A DNA stretch of 64,000 nucleotides, taken from positions 558,001 through 622,000 of the forward strand of contig JANEZZ010000470.1 in the NCBI GenBank assembly GCA_026122225.1. The letters are read 5' to 3'. Shown here one piece after another: positions 31,331-43,000 of the stretch; the first letter of the stretch is position 1; the number at the start of each line of letters is the position of its first letter. This DNA comes from Heloderma charlesbogerti (lineage: Eukaryota; Chordata; Lepidosauria; Squamata; Helodermatidae). The notes beneath the pieces are model-generated. The model was not told where the DNA came from. It searched no databases and saw only the letters and a program-made list of their open reading frames with translations. The position numbers were made by a program, and so were the translations under genes.

Positions 31331-32147
31331 GTACCAAACCACAACTAATATTCAGAAATCTGAATGAAATTGTGCCTCTGTTTTACTATCATGGGAAATT
31401 TTTTAAAATGGCTATAAAGAAATATCTGTTGTGTTTTTAATTGTGTTTAATTGTGTCTTAATGTATTTGCTTATTGTTGTTTTTAGGAGTGATTGTAAGC
31501 CACCTTGAGTGCCATTTTTGGTAGGAAGGCTAGGTACAAATCAAATCAAATAAACAAATAAATAAATAAAGTTTTTTTTTTTTTAAAAAAATATGTTTTG
31601 GACAGAATTGGACTAGTAGCCCCTTGAGAGGAAATTATACCTGACAACTTTCAGGGGGGGAAATGTGTTGGGGTCTTTGTTCTATAGGACTTTTCTCTTA
31701 AGATTATTATAAAATGCTAATTGTCAGTAATCTTTTTAATTTCTTGGCATAACTGGATGAAAATTGCAGGGGTAGATGCATCTTCTGAGGGTATACACCT
31801 TGATAAATTTCAGGGTTTTATCCACAGGGAGTTTTGTGCAAGACCAGCCCTGAAATTTTGAGGATATCCAAAAGAGGACGTATTTATCCCCCTATGTTCC
31901 TTGTGGGCCAGTGTTATGAGAATGTTAGGCAGCCAAGATATGTCCCTGAGTAAGAAACCTGTTCAATTTCAGAAGGGTAGGTGCAGCACTTCATGTGGAA
32001 GTGGAGTCGTCAAATATTATTGGGGGTAGTGATTTGTTTCCCCTTCCCTCCCCCTGTGGTTTCTTGGGCAATTTCTATGAAAATTGCACACATCATAGAG
32101 GTGTCCCTAGGGAAGAACCCTGAGAAGTTTTGGAAGGATAGGTTCAA
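31331..32147. other. L2-like tail and unrecognised sequence
   Basis: 31430-31580 is an L2-like tail (GTAAGCCACCTTGAGTGCC, AATAAATAAATAAA). 31590-32147 shows no gene or family. Confidence 0.45.
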
Positions 32148-32250
32148 GGGCTAGAGAGGTAGTGTAGTGTAGTGCTTAGACTGTGGGACTAGGATGGTGA
32201 GACTCAGGTTCTAGTCCCCATTCAGCCATGAAGCTCACTCCCTAAAAACA
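32148..32250 (+). mobile_element. tRNA-derived SINE fragment
   Basis: AGTGTAGTGTAGTGCTTAGA (A-box region) and GGTTCTAGTCC (B-box) at tRNA-like spacing, then CAGCCATGAAGCTCACTC. Resembles squamate SINEs; truncated. Confidence 0.65.
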
Positions 32251-32309
32251 GGATGTGTGAGAATCCAGAGGCACCTTTGGGTATTCTCAAGCCTTGTTGG
32301 TCATTGCTG

Positions 32310-32590
32310 TGGGAGCCACTGGGAAATGACAGTGAAGTTGGCCAAACTCTTCCCCAGCCATTTCCTCACCCTCTTTCCTGGCTTTGTGGCCAGGAAGGCC
32401 AGCACCACAGTGATCGTTTTTGCCAACACAGAAGAGATGGCAACTGAGAAGATGATGTCGAAGGCCATCTGTAGTAGAAGGCAGGTCACTTCCATTGGCC
32501 AGTCAAGGAATAGGAAGAAGGACAAGAAAAAAAGCAAGAAGGGGATGAGGAGCTTGGAGTTGTGTGGTACTAGGAGTGGGTGACATGGGA
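32310..32590 (-). pseudogene. Orphan fragment of V2R exon 6 (helices 2-4)
   Basis: The minus strand reads [20 protein letters not shown], then [16 protein letters not shown], then [10 protein letters not shown], matching helix 2 to helix 4 of the gene 2 exon 6 at roughly three residues in four. It has no acceptor, no N-terminal part, no later helices and no stop in family position. It is followed by unrelated sequence on both sides. It lies between the end of gene 2 and the start of gene 1, so it is probably a remnant of a third gene or of an aborted duplication. The frame is still open, suggesting fairly recent decay or chance. Confidence 0.88.
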
Positions 32591-32609
32591 AGGCATTTTT
32601 GCTCACTTG

Positions 32610-33116
32610 AAAGGGTGTGGTCCTGAGGAAGGGTAGTCATAGGTACACCACTCATCAGGACCAGGGGGGTCTCATCCAAATAGCCCTCAGGGTAGATGTG
32701 TGACCAGTAAAGAATATGGATTCCTGCACAGACACCCTCTGCAGATCATAAGCATCTCAGTATTATCTCTAATTTTGAAGGAGTTTTACCAAATCAATTT
32801 ACTGATTTTTCTTGGGTTTCTTTTTTTTTAAAAATACCCCTTCTTTTTAAACCTTCCCTGATGTTCCCTCAAACTTCACAAACTAGTATACATCCCAAAG
32901 CTTAGTATATATGAAGTGAAAAAAATATTTCCAATATAGTATTCTGGGTGTGTTTTAGATTGGAACTATATAAACATCACTCACCCAAGTAGCCAGAAAT
33001 ATACTTGTCCCACTGATGATATATCATCTGAATAGGCTTTTCATTGCTAAATTATGCCTGTAAGACAGAATTCCATAACAATCAGATTTCTAGTTTACTA
33101 TTTTATTATCATATTA
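32610..33116. other. 3' flank of V2R gene 2
   Basis: No gene between the orphan exon 6 piece and the gene 2 stop codon. T-rich run at 32821-32870. Confidence 0.4.
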
Positions 33117-34012
33117 TCATATTATCATGAGATGCTCCTTCCTATTCAGATCAGGCCTCAGTACAATAACATAACACTTGGGAATAAAGATGCAGCCCAG
33201 TAATCCAGCACTGGAGGCCAAGATAGAGAAGACCTGCACGACTACCATGTATTTCCCCTTGGTGCTCAGGTAGGTGGGCACAAAGGACACCCAAACACTG
33301 CAGAAGACCAGCATGCTGAAGGTGATCAGCTTGGCTTCATTGAAGGCCCCAGGCAGCTTCCTGGCTAGGAAAGCCACCGTGAAGCAGATGGCAGCCAGGA
33401 AGCCCATGTAGCCAAGGGCAATGTAGAACATGGTGACGGACCCTTCATTGCATTGCAGGGTGATCTGCCCAGGCTGGGAGTGCATGTCAGAGTCTGGGAA
33501 GGGTGGAGAGATGCCCAGCCAAATAGTGCAGATGATAATTTGGACACTGGAACAGGAGAATACAATGGAGTTGGCCAACCTTTTCCCCAACCATTTCCTC
33601 ACTTTGTTCCCTGGCTTTGAGGCCAGGAAGGCCAGCACCACAGTGATGGTTTTGGCCAGCAGACAAGAGACAGCAACTGAGAAGATGAGGCTGAAGGCCA
33701 TTTGTCTGAGAAGGCAAGTCACTTCCCTTGGCTGACCAATGAATAGGAATGAGGACAAGAAGGACAGCAGGAGGGAGACGAGGAGAATGTAGGAAAGGTC
33801 CCTGTTGTTGGCTTTGACTATCGGAGTTTCTAGGAATTTAATGAAGATTCCTAACACAAAGCCTGTGGTTAAAGACAAGAATAGGGCAAAAGAGGCCAGG
33901 ATGATCCCCAAAGTTTCTTCATAGAACAGGAAAGTTATAACCTTGGAGATACAATGATCTCGGTGCTTGTTTGTATGCTGATCTTCTGGACACTTGTTGC
34001 AATGGTCTGCAT
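33117..34012 (-). CDS. VMN2R: V2R gene 2 exon 6 (seven-transmembrane domain)
   Basis: 896 coding bases from acceptor CACAG (AG at 34014-34013) to TGA at 33119-33117. It starts [14 protein letters not shown] after the split aspartate codon and contains seven hydrophobic helices. Class C signatures include [20 protein letters not shown] (helix 3), [17 protein letters not shown] (helix 6 entry) and [13 protein letters not shown] near the C-terminus. The short tail ends EHLMII. The open frame reads 21 codons further upstream of the acceptor, but that part lacks family similarity. A fragmentary relative of this exon lies about 0.5 kb further on (32310-32590). Confidence 0.96.
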
Positions 34013-37000
34013 CTGTGAAGAGCAAGAGTAACATCTCCCTTACATTCTTTAACAGTCTCTCTTCTTTTACATTCAATCAAAGGCAGTTTTTTTCCAGTGT
34101 GAGAGATTATGCCTGAGTAGGGATGTCAGAGAATTCTGCGACGGATCTCAGTGAGGCCGAATGCCAGTGCATTTGGCCCCCTGAAAACCATCGCGGAATG
34201 AAGCCCCTGCCCCCCCAACCCACAAAAGGCACGCAGGATGAAGTCCCTGCCGCCCCCACCCCACGGACAGCATGAGAAATGGAGCACTTACCTGCTCCCG
34301 TCCGCACTGCTTTGCGAATGGCGGCCGTCTTGTGGCTACCATTCGCTTCCTCCTTCTTCAGCCATGATAGGCTACGTAAATACTTATGTAGCCTATCACA
34401 ACTAATGCAGGGACGACAACATTATTTATTTTATGGACAACAACCATAAAATAACAAAACAAAAATATAGGGATGTCAGAGAATTCCACCACGGATCTCG
34501 GTGAGGCCGAATGCCAGTGCATTCCCCGAAATGCATGGTGGAACAAAGTCCCCGGCCCCCCCACCCCGCGAATGTCATGTGAAACAGGACACCTACCTGC
34601 TGCCGTTCACACTACTTTGCAAATGGTGGCTGTGGCCGCCATTCGCTTCTTCACTATAGCTGTGATAGGCTGCGTAAGTATTTATGTAGACTATCACGGC
34701 AAAAAAAAAGGGAACGCAAATGGCGGCGGATGTGGCGGCCGCCATTTGCGTTCCCTTTTTTTTGGCTGTGATAGCCTATGTAAATATTTACGTAGGCTAT
34801 TACGGCAAAAGGGAGGGGAGCAAATGGCATAGTGGCCACCATTTGCATTCCCTTCTTCTTCTTCTTCTTCTTCTTCTTCTTCTTCTTCTTCTTCTTCTTT
34901 TTTGCCGTCATAGGCTACGTAAATATTTACGTAACCTTTCACGGCAAAAAAAAAGGGAACTCAAATGTCAGCCCCCGTAGCCGCCGCCATTTGCGTTCGC
35001 TGTTTTTTTTTTGTTTTTTTTTTTCCGTGATAGGCTACGTAAATATTTACGTAGCCAATCACGGCAAAATACAGGGACGCAAATGGTGGCGGCTACGGCA
35101 GCCGCCACTTGCATCCCTGCAGGCTGCCCAGCAGCTGGAAGTCCAGCTGCGGGCGGCCCTGGCCAGCGGCTCTGCGGAATCTCCGTGGAGCAGAGCTGGC
35201 CGGAGAGAATTTCGGGGGAAGGGACGGAGTGCCTCCCCCCCACTGCGAATGTCACCCTTCGAAAAGGTAAGTGACTTTTGTACATCCCTACAAAAATAAA
35301 ACAATGAAAATTCCAAAGCAATTCAATATTCAAGGTTAACAACATTAGCGATATTAAACACATTAAAAGTCAGCAGTAGAATGAATAATCAGATCAACCG
35401 ACTGAAGATTAAATGCCTGCTGGAAGAAGGTCTTAACCTGGCATCTAAATGATTTCAGGGAAGAGGCCAGGTGGATCTCCATGGGAACGGGATTTCACAG
35501 ACGTTGGCTACTACAAAGAAGGCTCCTTCCTGCTAGCCACCTGTCGTACCATTGTGGAGGATGGCTCTCAGACAAGAGCCTCTCAAGATCTCTGTGAGCT
35601 CTGAATAAGGTGAGGCCTTGCAAGTCCTGGATCAGTGCTTAGACTCAGTAATGGGGTGGATAAGGGCTAATAAACTGAAGCTGAATCCTGGAAAGATGGA
35701 AGTCCTGTGGGTGAGTGGTTCCCGGTCTAGGAGATAGGCACATTGCCTGTTCTGGATGGGGTTTTACTCCCTCTGAAACATCAGGCTTGTAGTGTGGGGG
35801 TGCTCCTGGATCCATCACTGTCTCTGGAGGCCCATGTTGGCTGTGGTGTCTCCGAGTGCCTTCTATCAGCTCCATCTGGTTCGCCAGCTGCGGCCTCTCC
35901 TGGACAGGGACAGTTTGGCCACAGTGGTACATGTGCTAGTAGCCTCAAGACTGGATTGCTGCAATGCGCTCTATGTGGGGCTGCCCTTAAGGCTGCTCTA
36001 GAAGCTGGAGCTAGTGCAGAATGCAGCAGCTTGGCTGTTGTCGGGAGCTGCTGCCCCTTTTCAGCAGGTAACTCCTTTGCTGAGGGAACTGCACTGGCTT
36101 CCTATCCCCTACCTGGATAGCTTTAAGGTTTTGGTACTAGTGTATAAAGCTCTAAACAACTTGGGACCAGGATACCTGAGAGAGCGTCCCTTTTCTTACC
36201 AACCTGCCTTGTCACTGAGGTTATCACAGGGCATGTTCCCGGTGGTTCTGCATCCAGAAGTGCTTGCAGTTGGCCAGTAGCTATCCGCTCAATCTCCTTG
36301 CCCCCCAAATAGAAAATTGGCCACTGGCCTAACATTATTAAGATCCTCTAGATCTCATGCCAGCTTCATTGAAAGAGGCCAAACCACTGTCTCTTTTACA
36401 GAGACTGGGAGCTGGCCATCTCTCATGGAAGGGTGGATCACTTCCTGCATCCAGGTCTTCAGGCCAGATCTACTGGCTATAATCGGTCATAAAGAGCAGA
36501 AGGTCAAGAGAACAGGTAGACAGATCCAAGCACTCTGCCTCTCATCAGGCCTCAATCACTGAAACTCATCTGATAAAACTGGAGAAGATGGTAGATTGGA
36601 CACCACCACCATCTGGTTTGCATCACCTATGGAGCCCAAGTCGTGATGGAACTGAGTGACTTTGATCCTCAAAGATACTGCTAATTTATCTCAACAAGCG
36701 GTTGAGGGTCCACTTAGATCATTCTTCTGGTCAGCCTGTAGAAGGCGACAAAGCACCAAAGAAAGTTCTGCCAGGTGATGCTGAGAGGATGCGGTAAAGG
36801 TAGCAAATAAAGTGTGGTTTTGCCATCAATTATTTTCTTGTGACTCGCTTTCTTGTGACTTGCTTTGTGAAATAAATTATGGATTTTGGAAGAAAGGATC
36901 CAACTTAAGACATTTGTTTAAAAATACATCTGCCGAAAATATAGTGGTGAATCTTCACCCTCTTCCCCGAGGGTCTGCCATTTCCCCAAGAGTCACCCAC

Positions 37001-40000
37001 CTTCCTGAGTGGAGATGGTCCCTTCTGCGCAGGGAGCACAAGCATAGCAGCAAACAGGTTTTCCTTCCTGAACCACCTTGACAAATCCAGGGCGACAGCC
37101 TTCGACGCACTGGGAAAGAGGCAGGGTCTAAGCATAAAGACAAGGCACATCAAGGAAAATGGGCCAGGCTAAGAAATGGAAAAGTCCCAATGGACCAATA
37201 GCTCCAGGTTTAACATGACTTTATTTTGAGGCTGTAATGAAGCCTAAATATGTGCCACTGAAACAACTTCATATTGCTCTCACTGTTGTTTCTTAGCCAC
37301 TTCACCCCCTTTCTCTGTGTTTCCCTTGTGTCAATTTTTAGTCTGTAAGCTTGTCGGGGCAGGGACCTGTCTCCCTGTAGCCCATAAAGCACCATGCACA
37401 ATGATGGTGCTATATAACTGAATAACCTTTTGAGGTTGGGGCACTGTCTCTGACCTCGGAGGGTTTTTTTCTAGCAATCCTATTCTCCTTGGAATGGTCT
37501 CACAAGGACCATAGGATTGTTCTCTAAACAATTTAAGTACTGAATGACCTCCAGTCTGTGTTTCAAGTCATTAGTTCTGATGCACTGCTGGGTAGCAGAG
37601 CTGGGAAAAGACCCACCTCTTTCTGAGATGCTGAAGGGCGTCTTCCAGTTGGAATGAACAGGCATTCAAAGGCAGCCCTACATGGAGTCTTTTGCAGTTA
37701 TTAGTGCTGAAGAGATGGTAAATACCATGAAACAACAGTAATGCTTTTCCTTACCTGGTTGAGCCATTTGGGCCACACAATGGCATTCTCATCAATGGTG
37801 AACTTGATGTCTGGGGATCCCCGTCTTTCTATACTTCCAAATTTCACTCTAACAACAGACTTATTGGGAAACACTACCCAGTTCACAATGTCAAAGCCAG
37901 CTGCCAGGTCTCCGTTCTCAGCTGAATACACTCCGTCCATGGAAGTATTGTCAAAATGGGAGCTCATCAGGAAAGGGTGAAGCTACAATGACAGAGAAAA
38001 CACCAGAATTTGGGAAACTGGAAACCAAGTTTGATATTGAAGTTCTGCCCATTTCAAGCTTGGAACTCTCTCCTACCATTCAGGTCTCTCTCTCTCTCTC
38101 TCTCTTTGTCTCTCCCTTTCTCTCTCTCTCTCTCCCTCTCTCTCTTTCTCTCCCTCTGTGTGTGTGTGTGTGTGTGTGCGCGCGTGCGTTACATTTGGAG
38201 GGACCTAATTTTATTCCTCAACACCCTCTGTCTGCTTTAGCATTTTGGTAGGTCCCTATAAGTATACACTTATTTTTTGCACCCTAGGGAGAATTCTGCA
38301 ACCTGGCCCTGTTCTTACCCAGGGGCAAAGTCAGGGCATCACTTCATATGGCACAGTTGGGGTACCATTACGAGGGAGGAAATTGTCGGTCGTGTTATTA
38401 ATGCTGCAATCTCACCTGGGAGTAGGGATGTCATGAGAGTCCTCAGGGGAGAGGGAGGGAGTCCAATGGACTCTCTCTCACCCTCCCTCCCAGACCCTGC
38501 TTGCTGAACTGCAGGGCACTCACAGACCCGCTCAGCAAGCACCCCATGGCTTGGTGAATGCCTGGCTGCCTCCCCTCCTCCCTAGAGAGCTGCTGTTGTG
38601 GGCAACAATGGTGGCTCATGTGCTTCCGGGTAGGTAATGTTGCATACCTGTTGGCTGTAAAGGGGCCAGTCATGCCTGTCGTGTTGTGTAAAAGGGGCCT
38701 TTACCGCCTCCAAGTATGCAACATTTCCTACCCGGAAGCATCCAAGCCTCCATTGTTGTGCACAATGGTGGCTCGCTATGGAGGACGGGCGGCCCCGTGG
38801 CTTTGTCAGGCCCTCGCTAGGCCATGCACGGAGCTTCAAGCAGGGGCAGGCAGTGGCAATGTCTTGCCACCCAGCAAAACTGGTCACAGGTGAGTCCATC
38901 CATCCCTACCTAAGAGTGAGTCATACTGAATTTCATGGGATGTATTCTGAGTGAATGCACATATAATGCAAATGGTAAACAGTATATTTTACTGTGTGCT
39001 TGCGAGAGACATCTGAATTTCTTGCATCAGCCATCAAATAGTACAAGATTTATTTATTTTTTTTAAAAAAAAATGCTCCCAGCACACAAATATTATCTGC
39101 TTCGTATAAAAGCACGAAGGGTCTTTCTCTATACACACTCTCACAGAGAATAGAAGGAGTGAGGGAGGTGCCACAGTGGGGGCAGGTTGGCCATTAAGTA
39201 ACAGCCTGGCAAGGAGGCAGAAAGGCTCAAAAAGAGGGTAGGGTGGGGATGTAAGGGGAAAACTGGAGGCTGAAATTTCATGGTCCCTGGTATTGGATAC
39301 CTGGGCACACTTACTTTAACCAGTCTAAGCATGTCCCTGATGTTGTAGGTGGGGTTCCTTTGAGGAATCACAGAATCATAGAATAGTAGGGTTGAAAGGG
39401 GATCATAAGACCATCAAGTCCAACCTCCTGCTCAGTGCAGGAATCCAAGTCAAAGCATCCCTGACAGTTGGCTGTCCAGTGTGCCTCCACTGTGGGAGAC
39501 CCCACCACCTCCCTAGGTCATTGGTTACATTGTCGTATTGCTCTAACAGTCCAGAAGTTTTTCCTGGTGTTCAGCTGGAATCTGGCTTCCTGTCACTTGA
39601 GCCCATTATTCCATGTCCTGCACTCTGGGATGACCAAGAAGAGATCCTGGCCTTTCTCTCTGTGACAACCTTTCAAGTACTTGAAAAGCACTATCCTATC
39701 TCCCCTCAGTCTTCTCTTCTCAAGGCTAAACATGCCCAGTTCTTTCAGCCTCTCCACAGAGGCTTTGACTGGCTGTGTTTCCAGTCCCCTGATCATCCAT
39801 TGCCCTCCTCTGAATCCTCTCCAGTTTGTCTGCATCCTTCTTCAAGTGTGGTGCCCAGAACTGGACACAGTACTCCAGATGAGGCCTAACCAGTGCTGAG
39901 TAGAGGGGAACTAGTACTTCCTGGGATTTGGAAGCTATGCTTCTATTAATGCAGCCCAAAAGAGGATTTGCCTTTTTTGCAGCCACATCACATTGTTGGC

Positions 40001-43000
40001 TCATATTCAGCTTGCGATCTAGAACAATTCCAAGTTGTAGACTCGAGTTAGGATGATTGCGCTCACTCAAATGCACTTAAATTCTACAAATAAGGACTAG
40101 AACAATGGCATAAGCTGAATGCATTTATTAAAGATAAAGAAAGTTGATCACACCCGCAAACCCTGCTCAGCAGAGAAAAGCCATACTTACAGATCTAGCA
40201 GCTGTATGTCTATCATTCACACCATAATTTACCAGTAAAGGAAATCTTCTTTCACTGGCAAAGGGAACCTGCTCACAATGCAGGACCTCCTTTGAGGCCC
40301 TGCAGCCAGGAAGAAGGGACACCCAGTCCCATTATGCTTAGGCTTTAAAAACTTTTCAAAATTGGTGACCTCCTTCTTAACGCATATTCTAAAATCTTCA
40401 CATCTATTGGTCCATGTAATCTTTTAGGTCATCTTATTCCCAGAAAGCCCAACCTTTTGTCCCCAAAATCACCTCCTCCTTGACGTAAGGCGGTGACTCC
40501 ACATGGGCCTAAGTTCTAATTTTCTGTGGTAATACTTTAGTCCTGTTTAGACACAGAGAGATCTAAAACCACAATATCAGTGATTCTAGACAAGGAGAAA
40601 GCTGAATCTGTAGAATCTGCATTCTTTTTTTATAACCTTTGACTGGTCACTTTGATACATACAAACAAGGCCTCAAACAATTCAAAGAGCAATAAAGCAT
40701 TTCTTATTAATATATGTATTGCCTCTAATAAGCTTCTGATTAGGGATGGTGCAGGCACCCAATTCCATGTGAGAATCTGTTTGGTCTGGTGGAGAATTTC
40801 TCCCCGAATCCTTTGGGAGGCTGAATGCTGATGCATTCGGCCCCCCGAAAGTGTTGGGGAAATTCTCCGCCGGCCCCCTGCCCCCCCCGGGATGGGACTT
40901 ACCTTTGGCGAATGTCCCTCTCAGCGGCAGGTCCTGGCGGCGGTTCGGCGGGGGAAGGGGCGGCGGCCGGTCTCCTGACCGGTTGCCGCCACCGCCATTG
41001 CAAAAAAATAAAAATAAAGTAAAAACAAAACAAAACACCCTGATAGGCTACGTAACGATTTATGTAGCCTATCACGGCTAGATTTGCAAAGTCAGCCGTG
41101 ATAGGCTACGTAAATCGTCACGTAGCCTATCACGGGTGACTTTGAAAAAAAAAAAAAAAGCGCCCCATGGGGCGCCGCCATTTGCGTTCCTTATTTGGAC
41201 AGGGGTAGTCTACGTAAAGATTTACGTAGACTACGGTGAAAATAAGGGAACGCTATTTGTGTTGCCCTTATTTTCGCCGTAGTCTACGTAAATCTTTACG
41301 TAGACTAGACGTGCCAAAATAAGGAATGCAAATGGCAGTCCCCATGGGAGCCGCCATTTGCGTACGCGCTTTTTTTTTTTTCAAAGTCACCCGTGATAGG
41401 CTACGTGATGATTTACATAGCCTATCATGGCTGACTTTGGAAATCTAGCCGTGATAGGCTACGTAAATCGTTATGTAGCCTATCACGGGTGTGTGTGTTT
41501 GTGTGTGTGTGTGTTTTTACTTTTTTTTTCGCGGCTGGGTAGACGGGGCGCTCCTACTCGGCCTGAATTTCGCCGGCGAGGGATGGGGGCGCCTCCCCCC
41601 CCTCGCCTGAACTTTGGGGGGAGGGACGGGGCGCCTCCCCCCCACCGCGAAGCAAGCTGCGGGATGAGGTAAGTCCCTTTCGTCCATCCCTAGAATCTGG
41701 CGGAACTGCCCTTGCCCACACCCCTGATCTCAAAAATGTTCATATTTGCACACACTCAAAAATGCTCATTTTAATGTGCATATTTGCAAATGCATGAAAG
41801 CGCACATTTTTGCTAAATGTGCACTTTTGCACATATGCAAATATGTGCATTCACAAAAAATGTGCATTTTTGCACGTGCGCAAATATGCTCATTTTACGG
41901 TCTCCATTTAATTTTTTAAAAAATAGTGACCGCAGAACTTGATGAGGCTGCCACAGTGAGTGTGGGCTGCTTGCTAAGCATGGGAGGGGCTCGAGCATAG
42001 TCTAGGGACAAGTGAGCAGGGGCAAGGGCTGGGTGGGCACCCAGAGAACCTGGACAGGGGTGGGTTTGCACATCCCTATGTCTGATACAATGGATCTGTG
42101 CTCCATGTTTCCCTACTTGCCCCCTTAAACACTATTGTGTTACCCCCATTTATAAGTACTATCCCTTAAGCCCCTTCAGCATGCCACTGTCAGGAGGTCA
42201 CCCCTGCTGCCTTCTGAGATCCTCAGGTAGCTGGAATAAACACGCAGACAATAGGGCCCTTTTCCAAGGCTTTATTTCCATTCAACCTAATGACGCTTAC
42301 AGATGCTAATTGCTTGATCCTACGAGTGAGACTTTAGAGAGCTGCCTACTCGGGGGTTCTAGCCTTAGGAAACAGTTGATGTCCATTTGGAGGGGAAAGC
42401 AGGAAACCTCTGAACTTACGGGCTAGGAGGAGAGAGTCCACCCCTTTCCCATGGGGCATCGGGGCACTGCTGTTGCTGTCGCACCAAGCGGGCTGAGGGC
42501 CTCCTCTTGGCACCCGCCATCTCCTGCTTGATGCTGCGCCGGCGTCTAGCATCCAGAAACTGCTGTTGCACCTCCCTCTCCCTGCCAGGGTCACTATCAC
42601 TCTCAGGAATGTATACCGGGAGGGGCTCTCCCCCTGGCTGCTCCTCTGAACAGTGTGTGGGTTCCTCTCCCGCAGCGTCTATCTCTTCCTCAGAATCAGA
42701 ACTGCTTTGGGGCTCTCTGGGCCCTGATCCAGCCCTGACAGCCCCACTAATAGGTTCTCATAGCCGTTAAACTCCCCTGCGCCCCGTAAGCTGTGTCCCC
42801 CTGCCCACATATATCCATACACCTCATTATATCTCTATACTAAATGGAAAAAAAAAATCCAAAGAAAAAAATCCTTACAGGGGTCTCACACCCATGCTAG
42901 AGCATGGGACATGGGCCACTGCAGATATAGATGTAGTTGTTGAGAGTTGGACCAGTGATGGGGACTATGGCCAGATGCGCTGTCTCCTCTCAGGTCAGTG

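Noticed and set aside
32148..32250. Genuine tRNA gene
   Set aside because: A- and B-box words are present but the fragment lacks a cloverleaf; it fits a SINE.
34654..34980. Lysine-, glutamate- or phenylalanine-run proteins
   Set aside because: Translation of a (TTC)n microsatellite inside a transposon.
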